A program made the position numbers and the translations under genes. Below, piece after piece: positions 12,067 through 23,755 of a stretch of 64,000 nt of DNA. The stretch comes from Pollenia angustigena. Taxonomy: Eukaryota > Arthropoda > Insecta > Diptera > Polleniidae. Each line of letters begins with the position of its first letter. Position 1 is the stretch's first letter. The notes beneath the pieces were generated by a model. The model was not told the DNA's origin. It saw nothing but the letters and a program-made list of their open reading frames with translations, and did not search any database. The stretch is from assembly GCA_930367215.1 (NCBI GenBank), contig OV884059.1, positions 61,351,393-61,415,392 of the forward strand, read 5' to 3'.

Positions 12067-12214
12067 GTGCCAATTCACACGTTGCAAGTCTTATTGATCA
12101 GCTTGCTACCTTATAGGCGAGAGAGAGTGAGAGAGAAACGTTTCTTTTCCTCTCGTCACTCTCGTTATAAAGTAGCAAGCTGATCAATAAGACTTGTAAC
12201 GTGTGAATTGGGAC
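12067..12214. mobile_element. 148-bp fold-back MITE with TTA target duplication
   Basis: The two arms of about 47 bp are nearly perfect inverted repeats (GTGCCAATTCACACGTT at the left; the right arm ends AACGTGTGAATTGGGAC). They are flanked by TTA at 12064-12066 and 12215-12217. The loop is rich in GAGAGA/CTCTCG and can itself pair. A 3-bp TTA duplication fits a PIF/Harbinger-mobilised MITE. Confidence 0.8.
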
Positions 12215-13457
12215 TTAACAAAAAAAAAAAAAAATTTAAGCACTCATTGTTTAAATATTTTTTTTTTATTAGCAACACTTTTTCTGTTTTGTAGTGCACA
12301 AAAATAGAAATTAGTTTAATTTGACTACAACGACAAAATAAGCACAGACAACAACCTGCGGCCATGTAGCCGTGTCGTCGTGAAAATAATCATTGCCATA
12401 TACACACATGTATTCTATTTTTGACATATTGAAGTCGGTAGCTTGCTGTCTCGGATGTGTTTAAAGCATAATGCATTAAACACATTCACCACAGCAGGAT
12501 ACACGAACACACGACTACAAATGCTGCTGGGTGCAATTATAGTCGTGTAGTGAGCTACTGAATTATGTTGAAGACGGCAGCTACAATTGAAAAAATATAA
12601 ACAGCTGTTTTTCTACTGTGTGTTTATATTTCAGTGGTGCCACTATCACTTTTTTACTTTTATAAAATGAAAAACATGCATAATTGCCGACTTTTATACA
12701 AACTTAATTTAAGATTATAAATATATAAATATTTAATTATAATACATTTTATAACATAAGAAGAATTGAATTTATTATAAAACATATTTAATATTATAAT
12801 TTTGTTGTTTTTGGAAGTAATAAACAATATAATCGTAACGGCAGATTAAATAAATATATACATATAAACTGCATTAAAAAAAAATAAAAAATTTCCGTCA
12901 ACGAGCGTGGTATAGGTTGTAAAAGTTTCAGAACACTTTGGGTACGTACGTTAATGCATGAAAACTATTCATCAATGCTGCAGTGATGCAAAATGATGTT
13001 TCTGATTCGTAATTACCAGTTGCAGTTGTGATGCTGATACTTTTTTTGCTGCACACCAGCTGTGCAAACATAAAATAAGAATAAAAATGTTATCAGCAAT
13101 AACGATGTCAAATTTCAATAAAAATATTGAACCAACAAGTGACAGTTTTCAAATAAATGACAAGAAAAAGCATTACAAAAAAAATAAAACGATTTCTTTT
13201 ATGTCAAAAGCTATTGCTTCAGAAAATTAACTGAAGCAATAATTGCCAAAATTTGCTGCATAAAAGTCATGCCAAGTTTCTTTAAAGTGATGTTTTTCGA
13301 TCATTAAACTTAACTTCTGCGCAAGTGATACCCAACAACTGCATTTTAGGTAAAAACTGGATCGAAGAAGTACTAGTATTATTAGAAACTGCTTCGAAAT
13401 ATCTTTCACATGATGTGTTAAAAATGGCGTTAAGAGTAAATTTCCAAATTAAATATA

Positions 13458-14211
13458 AAGGGTGGTTAAATTTCAAGGGCCGATGTTGATTTTGAATAAA
13501 ACACAAACTATTTAGGAAATTATTGTAATTTTATTTTATTATGATATATTGGTATTACTCAATTATATATGGAACAAAATATCGACCAAATGGGCGCAGC
13601 GACCACGGCGGCACACCTCCATCCGATGGTCCAAATTTTCGACGACCCTGAGGCATAATGGAGGTTCTATGCCGTTAATGTGCCGAATTATCTCATCCTT
13701 TAGCTCTTGAATTGTTGCTGGCTTATCGACGTACACCTTTTCTTTCAAATAACCCCAAAGAAAAAAGTCCAACGGTGTCAAATCACATGATCTTGGCGGC
13801 CAATTGACATCGCCATTACGTGAGATAACACGGCCATTGAATTTGTTGCGCAAAAGAGCCATTGTTTCGTTAGCTGTGTGGCAAGTGGCACCGTCCTGCT
13901 GAAACCACATATCGTCCACATCCATATCTTCCAATTCGGGCCATAAAAAGTTCGTTATCATCTCACGATGGCGAACACCTTTCACAGTAACTGCCCGACC
14001 GGCCTCATCAATGCACGATATGCATTTTGATTTGAACGCCCATTTTCATAATAAGTCTGGATAACTTTAACACGTTGTTGGATTGTGTATCTCTCCATGG
14101 TTCAAATTGAGTAAGTCTGAAATAGAGAAATGTCAAATAAAATTCGGAAAAAAACTTGGCGCTTAGGTGTGGTTCACATTCAACATCGGCTTTTACAATT
14201 TAACCACCCTT
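13458..14211 (-). mobile_element. Internally deleted mariner-type (DD41D) element
   Basis: Terminal inverted repeats AAGGGTGGTTAAATTTC (left) and its counterpart ending AATTTAACCACCCTT (right) are flanked by TA at 13456-13457 and 14212-14213. The outside sequence rejoins as repeat C2. At 754 bp the element is too short for a full transposase gene of about 1 kb; the 5' half of the gene is missing or scrambled. Confidence 0.9.
13563..13985 (-). pseudogene. Mariner-family transposase, C-terminal part (DD41D type)
   Basis: 140-codon minus-strand frame covering the C-terminal half of a Tc1/mariner transposase. The second catalytic Asp is in FQQDGATCHTA, the third in SCDLTPLDFFLWG, with 41 residues between them, so the signature is DD41D rather than classic mariner DD34D or Tc1 DD34E. 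The first Asp and the DNA-binding domain are missing from this frame. The region between 13985 and the right terminus contains remnants in other frames. It lies inside a short element with intact termini, so this copy could only have been moved in trans. Confidence 0.9.
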
Positions 14212-14403
14212 TACATATCTTGGAAGATTTTTCTACAAAACTCCCTCGCGAATGCGTAGTCATCTTGCTGCGATGCGAGGGCTTAAGTACAAGGACGTTT
14301 AGAGTCATGCTGGCGGTAGTGACGTCAGTCAAGACCGGTAGGGCCTCCCATGCCAGAAGGGTCTAAACCGAGTACGAACCAAGAACTACCCCCCCCCCCT
14401 GTC

Positions 14404-14546
14404 TATTAGCGTCTGTTTTCTCCTAGTTGGAGCGGCTAATGACTATGCGTCCGCTGGCCTTTTACGGTCAACTGTTAGGCCTCCTGAAGGCCGTCGGTCC
14501 GCAATAAAATCCATCAGCGTCTGTTGTCATATTGAGCGGCTGATGG
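14404..14546 (+). promoter_or_regulatory. Paired stem-loops in the LINE 5' UTR
   Basis: Two related hairpins share the loop start GTCTGTT. The first pairs ATTAGC (14405-14410) with GCTAAT (14435-14440). The second pairs CCATCAGC (14511-14518) with GCTGATGG (14539-14546). The stems differ in sequence but keep pairing, which looks like compensatory change. A third possible hairpin (GGCCT...AGGCC) lies between them. A role in RNA processing, translation or packaging is a guess. Confidence 0.5.
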
Positions 14547-14645
14547 TCTGCGTCTGTCTCCAGAGGAGCGGCAGGTATTCTTTCGCCTGGCAGTTAGGCA
14601 TAAAATGCAACCCCAATTCACAACCCCCCCCCCCCCCCCCCCGAA

Positions 14646-16166
14646 ATGTCCGAAAATTCATGCCCTAAGTATCCGGCAAAGAGCTTCATAATCCCCGGAG
14701 ACCCTACTACTACAGCGTCGGTATCAGGCTGTAGTATGTTGAATGCTACTGAGACCTCGTCTAGCAAGGTGGTTGCGCCAGGCTCTGCTAGACGGTTAGC
14801 TACTAGTGCGCAAAAACACACGACTAAGCCGTCAGGCGGTCGTAAACCAAGCTTGGTGCAGGGTTCTTCGAAACCAGGTACCTCTAAGGCTTCCCAGGTC
14901 CGGACGGGAGAAAAACCTGTCAAAACCCCTTCCTCGGGTGCTGGCTTGACGGTACAGACTCAGTCTGCCAGAAATCCAGTTTCCCATGTGCCGAAACCTG
15001 TGCAAAGAGAGCACACGAAGAATGATTCGATGCTCTCTGATGCACCTCCCTTAGCCTCTACGGCACTTACCAAAAAACCCCAAAGGCACATAAATGCATC
15101 TAAACGGGCCTTCACAACCAGGCGCTCCGCCTACAAAATCATTAGCCGACTTGGGGAAAAACCAGTTGGTGAGCTCACTGAGCAGGAGAAAACTTCTCTT
15201 CAGTGGGCAAAAACCCATATTGAGGGTTTAAAACGTGGACCTCCCTCTGCAGAGGAAGGCAATCCTGAACGGAAGCCAACCGAAGCAGCGCCTTAACGGC
15301 AACGGTCAGGGGAGGACACACTTCCTGGGACTAAACGGTCCAAATATATGCCTCAACGGCCGCAAAACAGGTCGTACAAAGATGTGGCTAAAGACCACCT
15401 CATTTGGGCGATCATTGACCGCAACGCCAGTGACGGCACCATTTCATCCAAGAACTGGAAGCTGGTTGTCGTCGCACTTAGTAGGGCGTTCCTAAATGTC
15501 TTAAGGGGTAACCCTGGACCACCACCACAATGTGAAGATGCCGGCTGGTATCAAGGTCACATTAAACTGATAGCGTGTGCAGATGAGCGTTCAGCGCTGC
15601 TGTACAAGGCTGCCTTGGAGTCCCTGGGGGAAGTTTGGCAGGGCGCTAAGATTGAGGCAATACCTCTGGCCGATGTACCGCAAAGGCCCAGATCTATTGC
15701 CAAGATCCCCGCTGAGCCATCCGACCCCAAGGAGATCCTGGAAATTATACAGATCAGTAACCCCCAGCTACCCACACAGGACTGGAAAGTAGTGACGGTT
15801 TCTGAATCTGTTGAAGAGTCCAGGAAGGCCACTGTTATAATAAACAGTGACTCTCTGCCGTCACTTCGGAAGACACAGGGGAAGATATTCTATGGATTTG
15901 GAACTATCTTCCTCCGAGTCTACAAAGGAGATGACAAAGGGAAGCCTCAAGCTCCGGTGACTACCACAACAGCAACAGCATCAACGGAGCATATGGAAGA
16001 CGATTCCGCTACGTCATCGGCCAATGAAGACACTCAATCGGTCAGTGGACTTGTGGGTGATTTCTTTGGCAAGATGGAAGTGGCAGACGATGAGGACATC
16101 CTTCTGGAATCGGACGACGACCCAGAGGATGCCAATGTCACAGTCGTCCATAGCGATGAACTATGA
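14646..16166 (+). pseudogene. LOA-type LINE ORF1 with DUF4780-like domain, one nonsense codon
   Basis: A single frame runs from the ATG at 14646, just after a poly-C run, to TGA at 16164-16166, broken only by TAA at 15294-15296. The N-terminal 215 residues are Ser/Thr/Lys/Pro-rich and low in order. The part after the stop (KDVAKDHLIWAIIDR, then IKLIACADERSALLYKAALE) resembles the DUF4780 RNA-binding-like domain of LOA-clade ORF1 proteins. The C-terminus is acidic. The end overlaps ORF2 in an ATGA arrangement (16163-16166), suggesting stop-restart translation of ORF2. Confidence 0.85.
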
Positions 16167-19100
16167 TGAAGGCTACACAAATCAACCTTCATCACTCTAA
16201 AGCGGCGTCAGCTGCCCTTCTCCTCCGATTGGCTTCAGGCACGGAGGAGCTTATATGTATCCAAGAACCATTGTTGTATAGAGACAGGGTTTGCGGACTC
16301 AGTTTAGACGGCTATAGTACTCTGTACGCAGCCGATCAAGGTAAGACCAGGGCTTGCGTTATGGTCAAAAACATCCTTAAAGCTTTCATTCTTTCTGATT
16401 TTAGCGATAAGGACACCTGCACTGTCGCAGTAGAATGCAGAACCAGAACAGTTTGGTTTATGAGCTGCTACATGGCACACGATCAGGGTGCTAATCCACC
16501 AAACTCCACAACCAGGAAGGCGATGTCGTATGCCCGCAGGCGCAACATCCCCCTAATAATATGTGCTGATGCTAATGCACATCATACCATCTGGGGAAGC
16601 TCGGATGTCAATCCACGAGGTGGGTCGCTTTTGGACTTCATAGTAGAAAATGAACTAACAGTAGTTAATAGGGGTAATGAGCCCACCTTTATTGTAACTA
16701 ACAGAAGGGAGGTTCTTGATGTTACGCTTATTACTGATAAGTTCGCGGATATGATTAGCGATTGGAATGTGTCAAAAGACTGTTCCTTCTCTGATCACAT
16801 GTATATTGATTTCAATTTCTCCTTTAGAGTTGATTCAGCTAAGCCCTACACGAATAGAAGAAGGACCAACTGGTCTATCAATGCGAGTGTACTCGAGGAC
16901 AAGCTGCCTATGAGCCCGGTTCTCATAGACAGTGTGTCCATGCTCGACTCTGCAGTGGAGTCTTTGACTTGTGTCTTAACTGAGGCAACGAACGAATCCT
17001 GTAAAAGAATCGACAGGAAGGGCAAAGCTAAGCCCATATGGTGGAATGCGGAGATTGCTGAAAAACGCAAAGAAAGCAGGAAACTCTTTAATGAGGCAAA
17101 ACGTAATGGTGTTTGGAACAGTTACAAGTCCTCAGTAAATGGATTCAAAAATCTTATAAGGAAGGCCAAGAGACAGTCATGGAGGAATTTCTGCAGCGAC
17201 GTGGAAAACTCCTCGGAGACAAGTCGGCTACGTAAGATTTTATCCTCTAAACCAGCTATTCCATCGTATATACGGAAGATGGACGGATCCTGGACAACAA
17301 ACAGTCGGGACTCCCTTGAGGTCCTGATGAATACACACTTCCCAGGTTGCACTGATGATGTGCCTAGGGAGGTAACATTTACTGGCACTCGGGATATCTC
17401 TAATATTCCGATAACTCGCCATCGTGTGGAATGGGCGGTCAGAAGCTTCCATCCCTTTAAATCTCCAGGTCCGGATGGCATTATCCCAGCGGATCTACAA
17501 AAGAACCTGGGAATATTGATGCCATGGCTCTTGGCAATTTTTAGAGCCTGCCTGAGTCTCTCATATGTCCCATCAACTTGGACAACATATAAGATCGTCT
17601 TCATCCCCAAGAGTGGGAAAACATCTCACACAATGGCTAAGGACTTTAGACCAATTAGTCTATCCTCCTTTCTACTGAAAACACTGGAGAGGATTTTGAT
17701 TCCCTACGCTAATCCCGCGAAGCTCTACGCTTGTCTGCAGGAAAGAAACAAGAGTCTCTGGCGGGAATCGAACCCGCAACCCCGGCGCTGATAGACAAGC
17801 TCTCTACCAGCTAGTCTACCGGGGCACTGGATAGTCATATTAGATCATCGTTAGGACACAATTATTTGTCACTGGCTCAACACGCCTACACGAAGGGAAG
17901 GTCCACGGAAACTGCGCTTCACTTATTGGTGGGCCACATAGAGAGATCCCTGCACTACAAGGAATTTGCCTTAGTTGCATTCCTAGATATTGAGGGCGCT
18001 TTCAACAACGTTGAACCTGAATCGGTTATTAACGCAATGAGACATTTGGAAATCGACCCGGCGATTATTCAATTTGTCAGCAGTATCCTGCACTTCAGGC
18101 GTATTGAATCCAACTTGGGAACCTCGAACATCTCCAAGGTAGCGACTAGGGGCACCCCGCAAGGCGGTGTACTCTCACCATTACTTTGGAATCTGAATAT
18201 GAATACCCTACTCAGGGCCATGGAAAGGACGTGCTGCAGAACGGTTGCTTATGCGGATGACGTTGCAGTTGTGGCTCTGGGTAAAGATCCCAGACTATTG
18301 TCTGAACTAATGGAGTCCGCATTGGACGTCTTAACAAAATGGTGCCAGGGATGTGGACTGGATGTAAATCCTTCCAAAACGGAACTGGTACTTTTCACAA
18401 GGAGATACATAATTCCCAAATTTGATACCCCGAGGATAAAGGGGATCTCGCTGGAACTGTCTGACAGCGCCAAGTATCTTGGGCTAATATTGGACAGCAA
18501 ACTGAACTGGAGGATGAACACCATTTCCAGGACTAATAAGGCGGCAACTGCATTATATTGCTGCAAAGGGGCCATTGGCCTAAACTGGGGAATTAACCCG
18601 AGAAATGTATATTGGCTATACGAATGTGTCATTTAACCCATTCTATTCTACGGGGCAGCTGTTTGGTGGCCGGCACTCGAGGTGAAGAGTCATCAAATTA
18701 GGTTTGAACGTACAATGAGAATGGTGGCGATAGCGGTAACAGGTGCCATTAGAACAACCTCCTCTAAGGCACTGTTTACGATTTTAAACTGGTTACCACC
18801 AGACATTTTGGCGAAAAGTTTAGCTGCGAACGCGGCGGTAAGACTAAGGGCCACCGGAGCATGGAGGGATTACAATATCGGACATGCTAATATTCTGAAC
18901 GAAATTAATTGGAACATGGATGTTGATTATGTCACACCCGAGCGAATCTTTGATCAGGGCTTCACGGTAAGCATTTTGGATAATGTGGTTCACTATGATG
19001 ACCTACAAATTCCCGCGAACGCGATTCAAATTTTCACGGACGGGTCTAAAACACTGTGTGGTGTCGGTTCTGGCATATACTCCGAGCAGCTAAACTGGAG

Positions 19101-19890
19101 CATTCCTATAAGGCTGCCGGACCACTGCAGTGTCATCCAGGCCGAGATAATGGCCATCTACACAGCCGCGAGACGCATCCGGTACGGTGATATATCTGGA
19201 AGGGATATTCACATTATTACCGACAGCAAGGCGGCCATAAGATCCCTGGAGAATGTGTTCATCACATCGAGAATTGTCCGAGAATGCCGGATGTCTCTGG
19301 AGGAGATAGCGAGACATTCACTGGTCACCCTTAATTGGGTCCCCGGACACAGGGACATACCGGGGAACTGCATGGCGGATTCGTTGGCGTATGCAGGTAC
19401 CACCTTGAATCGAGACGGCTCGACATATAATGTAGGTGTTTCACTCCCAAGGAGTAAGCAACTCATTGCGCACAAGTTTCATATCATCGCCAGTCAGAGG
19501 TGGCTCGTTGAAACTACCTGTGGGGAAACCAGGAAAATCTGGCCCATCATAGATGAAAAAAGGACACGGCGGGCATTACAGCTGTCCAGACATCATCTTA
19601 GAAACCTGATTGCGGTTATAACCGGCCATTGGCCCATTGGGAGGCACGCCCAGAGGCTGGGGCTCCCTTACAATGACTTATGTAGAAGTTGCGGCGAGGA
19701 GGAGGAGGAAGAGTCAACGGAACATCTTCTCTGTAATTGCCCGGCATTCGGAGATCTAAGACTCAAAATGTTTGGTCGAAGAGCCCTTGGGGACAAAACT
19801 TGTCTCTCTGATGTTGATGTAAACAGGATCCACTCCTTTACTGAATCGACCGGATGGCTGCGTGGGAGCACTAGCAGCCAGACAACATAG
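16163..19890 (+). pseudogene. LOA-type LINE ORF2 (endonuclease, RT, RNase H), SINE-disrupted
   Basis: It starts at ATG 16163, overlapping the ORF1 stop. Endonuclease: INLHHSKAA, ADANAHHTIWGS, FSDHMYIDF. Reverse transcriptase: FRPISLSSFLLKTLER, then a 127-bp SINE (17702-17828), then resumption in a new frame with AQHAYTKGRSTETALH, FLDIEGAFNNV, GTPQGGVLSPLLW and YADD. A TAA at 18634-18636 interrupts the thumb region. RNase H follows from about 19030 (FTDGSK, AEIMAIYTA, TDSKAAI, WVPGHRDIPGN). The C-terminus has a Cys/His motif, CRSCG...HLLCNC. With the SINE removed and the 18634 stop ignored, the frames join into one protein of expected length. Confidence 0.93.
17702..17828 (-). mobile_element. 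tRNA-derived SINE, inserted in LINE ORF2
   Basis: Read on the minus strand it starts GTGCCCCGGTAGACTAGC, contains an A-box-like TAGACTAGCTGG and a B box GGTTCGATTCC, and ends in a tail (GACTC..., GCGGGATTAGCG) that matches the second copy at 36475-36630. The LINE frame reads normally on both sides. No poly(A) remains at its 3' end here, and the target duplication is short or decayed (GAT shared at both edges). Confidence 0.82.
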
Positions 19891-20000
19891 GACCCATGGG
19901 AGACGGTGTGACATGGTAACACAACGGGAACTAATTAATGGACCCACGTGAGCTGTGCTTGATCACGGCTGCCAATGGAACCTAACCTAACCTAGTATAC

Positions 20001-20720
20001 TAGCTGGCCCGGAAAACGTTGTTTCCAGATGTTACACTTTTTGCCCGCCAAATTTCAAGAAAATCGGTTGATTAGTTAGGAAGATATAGGAAGGGGGAGC
20101 TTTTACTCTTCTTGCCCTATTTCATGCCCTTTCTCCTTCAGATGTTACAGTGTCTGCATGCCAAATTTTAAGAAACCCGGTTGATTAGTTAAGAAGATAT
20201 AGGGAAGGGAGCTTTTACGCCTACTTCTTCGCGCCCTAAATAATAAAAACTAAGAGCTATAGTACTTTCCAGCTGTAACACTATTTGGCTGCGAAATTTC
20301 AAAAAGATATTGGCAGGGGGAGCTTTTACCCTTCTTGCGCAATTTAACATCCTATTTCCTTTCAGATGTTACAGTGTCAGCATGCCAAATTTTAAGAAAA
20401 CCCGCTCATTAGCTTAAAAGATATAGGAAAGGGGAGCTTTTACCGCTATTTCCCTATCTCACGCCCTATTTCCTTGCAGATGTTACGGTGTCTACATGCC
20501 AAATTTTTAAAAACCCGGTTGATTAATTTAATAGATTTTGGAGGGAGAGCTTTTACCCCTATTGCCCTATTTCACGCCCTAAATAATACAAATTTGAGGC
20601 TAAAGTTCTTTCCACTATTTTCCTGTAAAATTTCAAGCAAATCGGTCGATTTGTTAAGCAGATATAGGAAGGGGGACCTTTTACTAATTGAATATTTATG
20701 ATTTGAAATCCCATATGAAG
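20001..20720. repeat. Interspersed repeat of degenerate 160-190-bp modules
   Basis: Starts near TAGCTGGCCCGGAAAACG and contains at least three diverged modules sharing CAGATGTTAC, CAAATTTTAAGAAA and AGATATAGGAAGGG. Its 5' motif resembles repeats I associate with Helitron-derived non-autonomous elements of insects; that assignment rests on recall and is weak. No coding potential. Confidence 0.5.
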
Positions 20721-20906
20721 GGCACCTGCTTCATTTCACTTATCAAAAACAAAATAGTTTCAACTGCCCAAGCTTTTACAATTTTTTTTTGTTTTAGTAA
20801 AAGAAAAAAATAAACATGAGAAATGTCAATCAGAAAAAAGGGGTTGTTTATCAAATTGTATTTCTTGTTCTTTCTCGCATTTGTTGTTTCATTCAGTCAA
20901 TCCTAA

Positions 20907-21218
20907 ATGATGAAACAGAACTGGGGCTGAACGTTTTTTTACATGCAGTTTGACATAAAATTATGCCAGAGAATGCGGTCGAGAAATAAAATCAATTTTA
21001 TTTTGAGGACGTTTTTTCTAATGCTCTCACATAAATACAATTATTCTCTTAACAATGCTACCATACTTTCATTCAATTTCATACATTTTGTAAACAAAGA
21101 AAAATAAGAACAAAAGAAAATGAAAGAAATGAGAGAGAATTTGAAGTTACTGCCGACGTTTTAATTATGGGCTTTAAAATTTTTGCTTGAAGTTGAAGAC
21201 TCAGTTCTGTTTCATCAT
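20907..21218. mobile_element. 312-bp MITE with TAA target duplication
   Basis: Inverted termini ATGATGAAACAGAACTG (left) and its complement at the right end, flanked by TAA at 20904-20906 and 21219-21221. Non-coding. Confidence 0.75.
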
Positions 21219-21239
21219 TAATACTAAAAATAGTAAGTA

Positions 21240-21530
21240 TCATAACACCTTAAGAAAATAAAGAAATAAAAAAAATAAAAACTAGTATTCAAAAAAAAAA
21301 AAAATAATTAATTAAATAAATAAAAAAAACTACTTTTAAAAATAAATAATTCAGTAAACAAAAAAATAAAAATAAATAATTAAAAAAAATTAAATAACAA
21401 AAAAATACTTCTACAAATAAATAACTGAAAATAAAAAAAAAAATAGTTCTACAAATAAGTATTTAATTAAACAAATAAATATTACAAAAAAATTAGTAAA
21501 TAAAACAAAAATTTGAAAGGAAAAAATTAG
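21240..21530. repeat. A-rich low-complexity tract (AAATA-type)
   Basis: Long stretch of AAATAA/TAAATA mixtures with repeated TTCTACAAATA words. The following bases up to 22490 hold no gene that I can recognise. Confidence 0.7.
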
Positions 21531-22490
21531 TACAATTATTTAAAACAAAAAATTTTAATATACCATATAATTGAAAAAGACAAGTTAATGTTACGGATTT
21601 CAGATTTCGTTTTGTGATTTGGTGGGTAAATGTTTTTTTTTTTCTTTTATCTTTTATAGTGGCTCGGTAAACTGCTTTAATTAATATTCGGACAGCTAAT
21701 TGATTCTTTTCCCACATTAGGATCCTTGTATTTATGCAATAAAATATCAGCATAAGTTAAAGACTTCCATACGGTTAGGACATCATCACCCATTTGTATT
21801 CCGGACGTGCCCTCAAACCAATGTCAGTTCGGTCACGTCAGCTACTACTAAACAAACTCCATACATCCGGTACTTTATCGCAATTAATGAGTTGCAAATT
21901 AAGACGACAAAAAAATATATCCATTCAACCAAAACAAAATATAATCTATACGTTTTGCTATTAAGTCAGCAATTTAGGATTTAGTAACCCCTAAGACTAA
22001 CTAGTTAAACAAAATTAAAAAAAAAATAAGATTAAAACTTAAAATTGTACGTTCGATACATGTATAGGTGATAACACATGTAATTATTCATAACTGAGTT
22101 AGGGATTTAACTCTGCTATGCTATTTTGATTGGGCGCCATTTACTGTTACGAAAAACCACTCAGGAAATGTGAATCTGCCTAACTAGCTCAAAAATAACG
22201 GGCGTGTCTTCTCAACCCTTCTTCACCTTTCCGGTTTCTCACAATAAAAAAAAATGTACAAAAACAAAACCAAAAGTCTTCTTTCAAACAACAAAAATAA
22301 AAATATAATGACTTAACACATTTCGAACCACAATAGAAAAAAACTACAGGAAAAGGTGGATGTTTCCTGTCATGCCGCCCTTACCCAACCGATATCATCT
22401 CACCAACAATTTACCCAGCCATCCAAAATCACTATCTGAAATCCTTTAAAAGACAATTACCAAAACATTTTTCAAATACAATATTCAAGT

Positions 22491-23755
22491 CATTTATTAC
22501 AATATAAAATAAACTAACCTACAATAAACAAATAAAATATAATAAAACTTAATTTACATCTAACATATTTCTTGAATAAAAAAAACAAGGTTTGATTTTA
22601 AAACAACAAAACTTAATCCGAAAAAGAAGAAATCTAATATTAAGAAACCTATAGGTTATTTAAATAATTAAAAAGTTAAGGACTAACTATTTTTGGGGAA
22701 AAAAAATTGTTAAAGGAAAATATTTCCTTAAAATACGATATAAATACTACCCTGCAAGAGCTCTCTTTAGGTGTCTATTTTAAGAAACTTTTGTTTTATG
22801 TTTCTTAGTTCGCGGTCTTACTAAATAACCCTATAAATAGTTAATTCCTAACACAAATATGGTTCTTAATTTTAGATTCAAAAAAAAAAAAAAACTAACA
22901 CTAATCAAACATAAATTAACGAAACTTAAATCTAATTTGACAAAATATAATATTTTTTCTTTTCTCTGACTTAAAACTAAACAACACTAAGAATACATAG
23001 ATAAAAATTTGTGAATTTACGGAAATTACTTTTTCTCTTGGTACAAAGTTTAAAATACGATATTAAAATGTATGGGTATGCGGCTAGGCTATTTACACCA
23101 CACTAGATTTTTCCCTTCTTTTGGTTTTCAACCCCGCTTATAAAATCGCTGAACAATAACCCCACTTTCAATTTCCTTTTTTTCCTTTTTATTATGTTTT
23201 TTTCATAAAGTAAAATCTTTGTGACCTTAAATTTAAATTCTCTTTTCCTTACTCGGTAAGACCAGGGACCAATTTTGGAGAAAGTTTCCTCCCTTTTCTT
23301 CTTCACTGCTCTAAAATCTTTCTCCTCCAGTTATATGCCTATGGACAATTGAAAGAAACATTTTCCTATCAAATCTACAAAATTCTTGCTCAATTCACAA
23401 TCAAAGCAACATTTCCACTTGGCGTTCACAACAACGTAACAATTTTCTTTAATACTGACCAATATTAAGTATTTACATATTATTATTTTCCACACTTATT
23501 TTTCATATTATTCTACACTCAACGAAATAAAATTTTTCACAATAGCTATTAAAATTTGTACACAACTGGTTACTAGGCAAAATAAAATAGACTTCATCTT
23601 TAAAAAAAATTTTCTCAAGATGAACCGAAAATATAAGTATAAGACACTTTTTTTTTAGAAAACCAAGATGGAAGACAAATGAAATTGTTGCTATAATTGT
23701 GTTCAAAGCTTAAATTTTTTTTAACAAAACTTTTAATTATACCTCCTAAGGAGAT
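22491..23755. repeat. 1.26-kb duplicated segment, copy B (partner 8652-9890)
   Basis: Same sequence and end points as copy A, with a 16-base extra piece near its start and small homopolymer indels. The stretch 23756-24678 after it is non-coding to my reading. Confidence 0.8.

Larger units (their letters stand above)
12472..14239. repeat. About 1.1-kb interspersed repeat, copy C2, interrupted by a mariner
   Basis: It matches C1 from 12472 to 13457, is then interrupted by the mariner at 13458-14211, and resumes for some 25 bases until the LINE 5' region begins near 14240. The LINE insertion or a later break removed its right end. Confidence 0.75.
14240..19997 (+). mobile_element. LOA/I-type non-LTR retrotransposon, nearly full length
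   Basis: It contains a structured 5' UTR with two poly-C runs, ORF1, an overlapping ORF2 (endonuclease, RT, RNase H) and a short 3' UTR ending in a CCTAA-type repeat (about 19981-19995) rather than a long poly(A). RNase H after the RT together with a DUF4780-like ORF1 fits the LOA clade or a neighbour. A SINE at 17702-17828 and two nonsense codons inactivate this copy. The left border is an estimate from where repeat C2 stops. Confidence 0.92.

Noticed and set aside
13227..13506. Minus-strand short frames next to the mariner
   Set aside because: They cross the repeat C2/mariner border and are not conserved in C1.
17702..17828. Functional tRNA gene
   Set aside because: A and B boxes are present but the acceptor stem does not pair and the body continues into a SINE tail.
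19975..19997. Telomeric repeat block
   Set aside because: Only two to three CCTAA units, located at a LINE 3' end; not a telomere.
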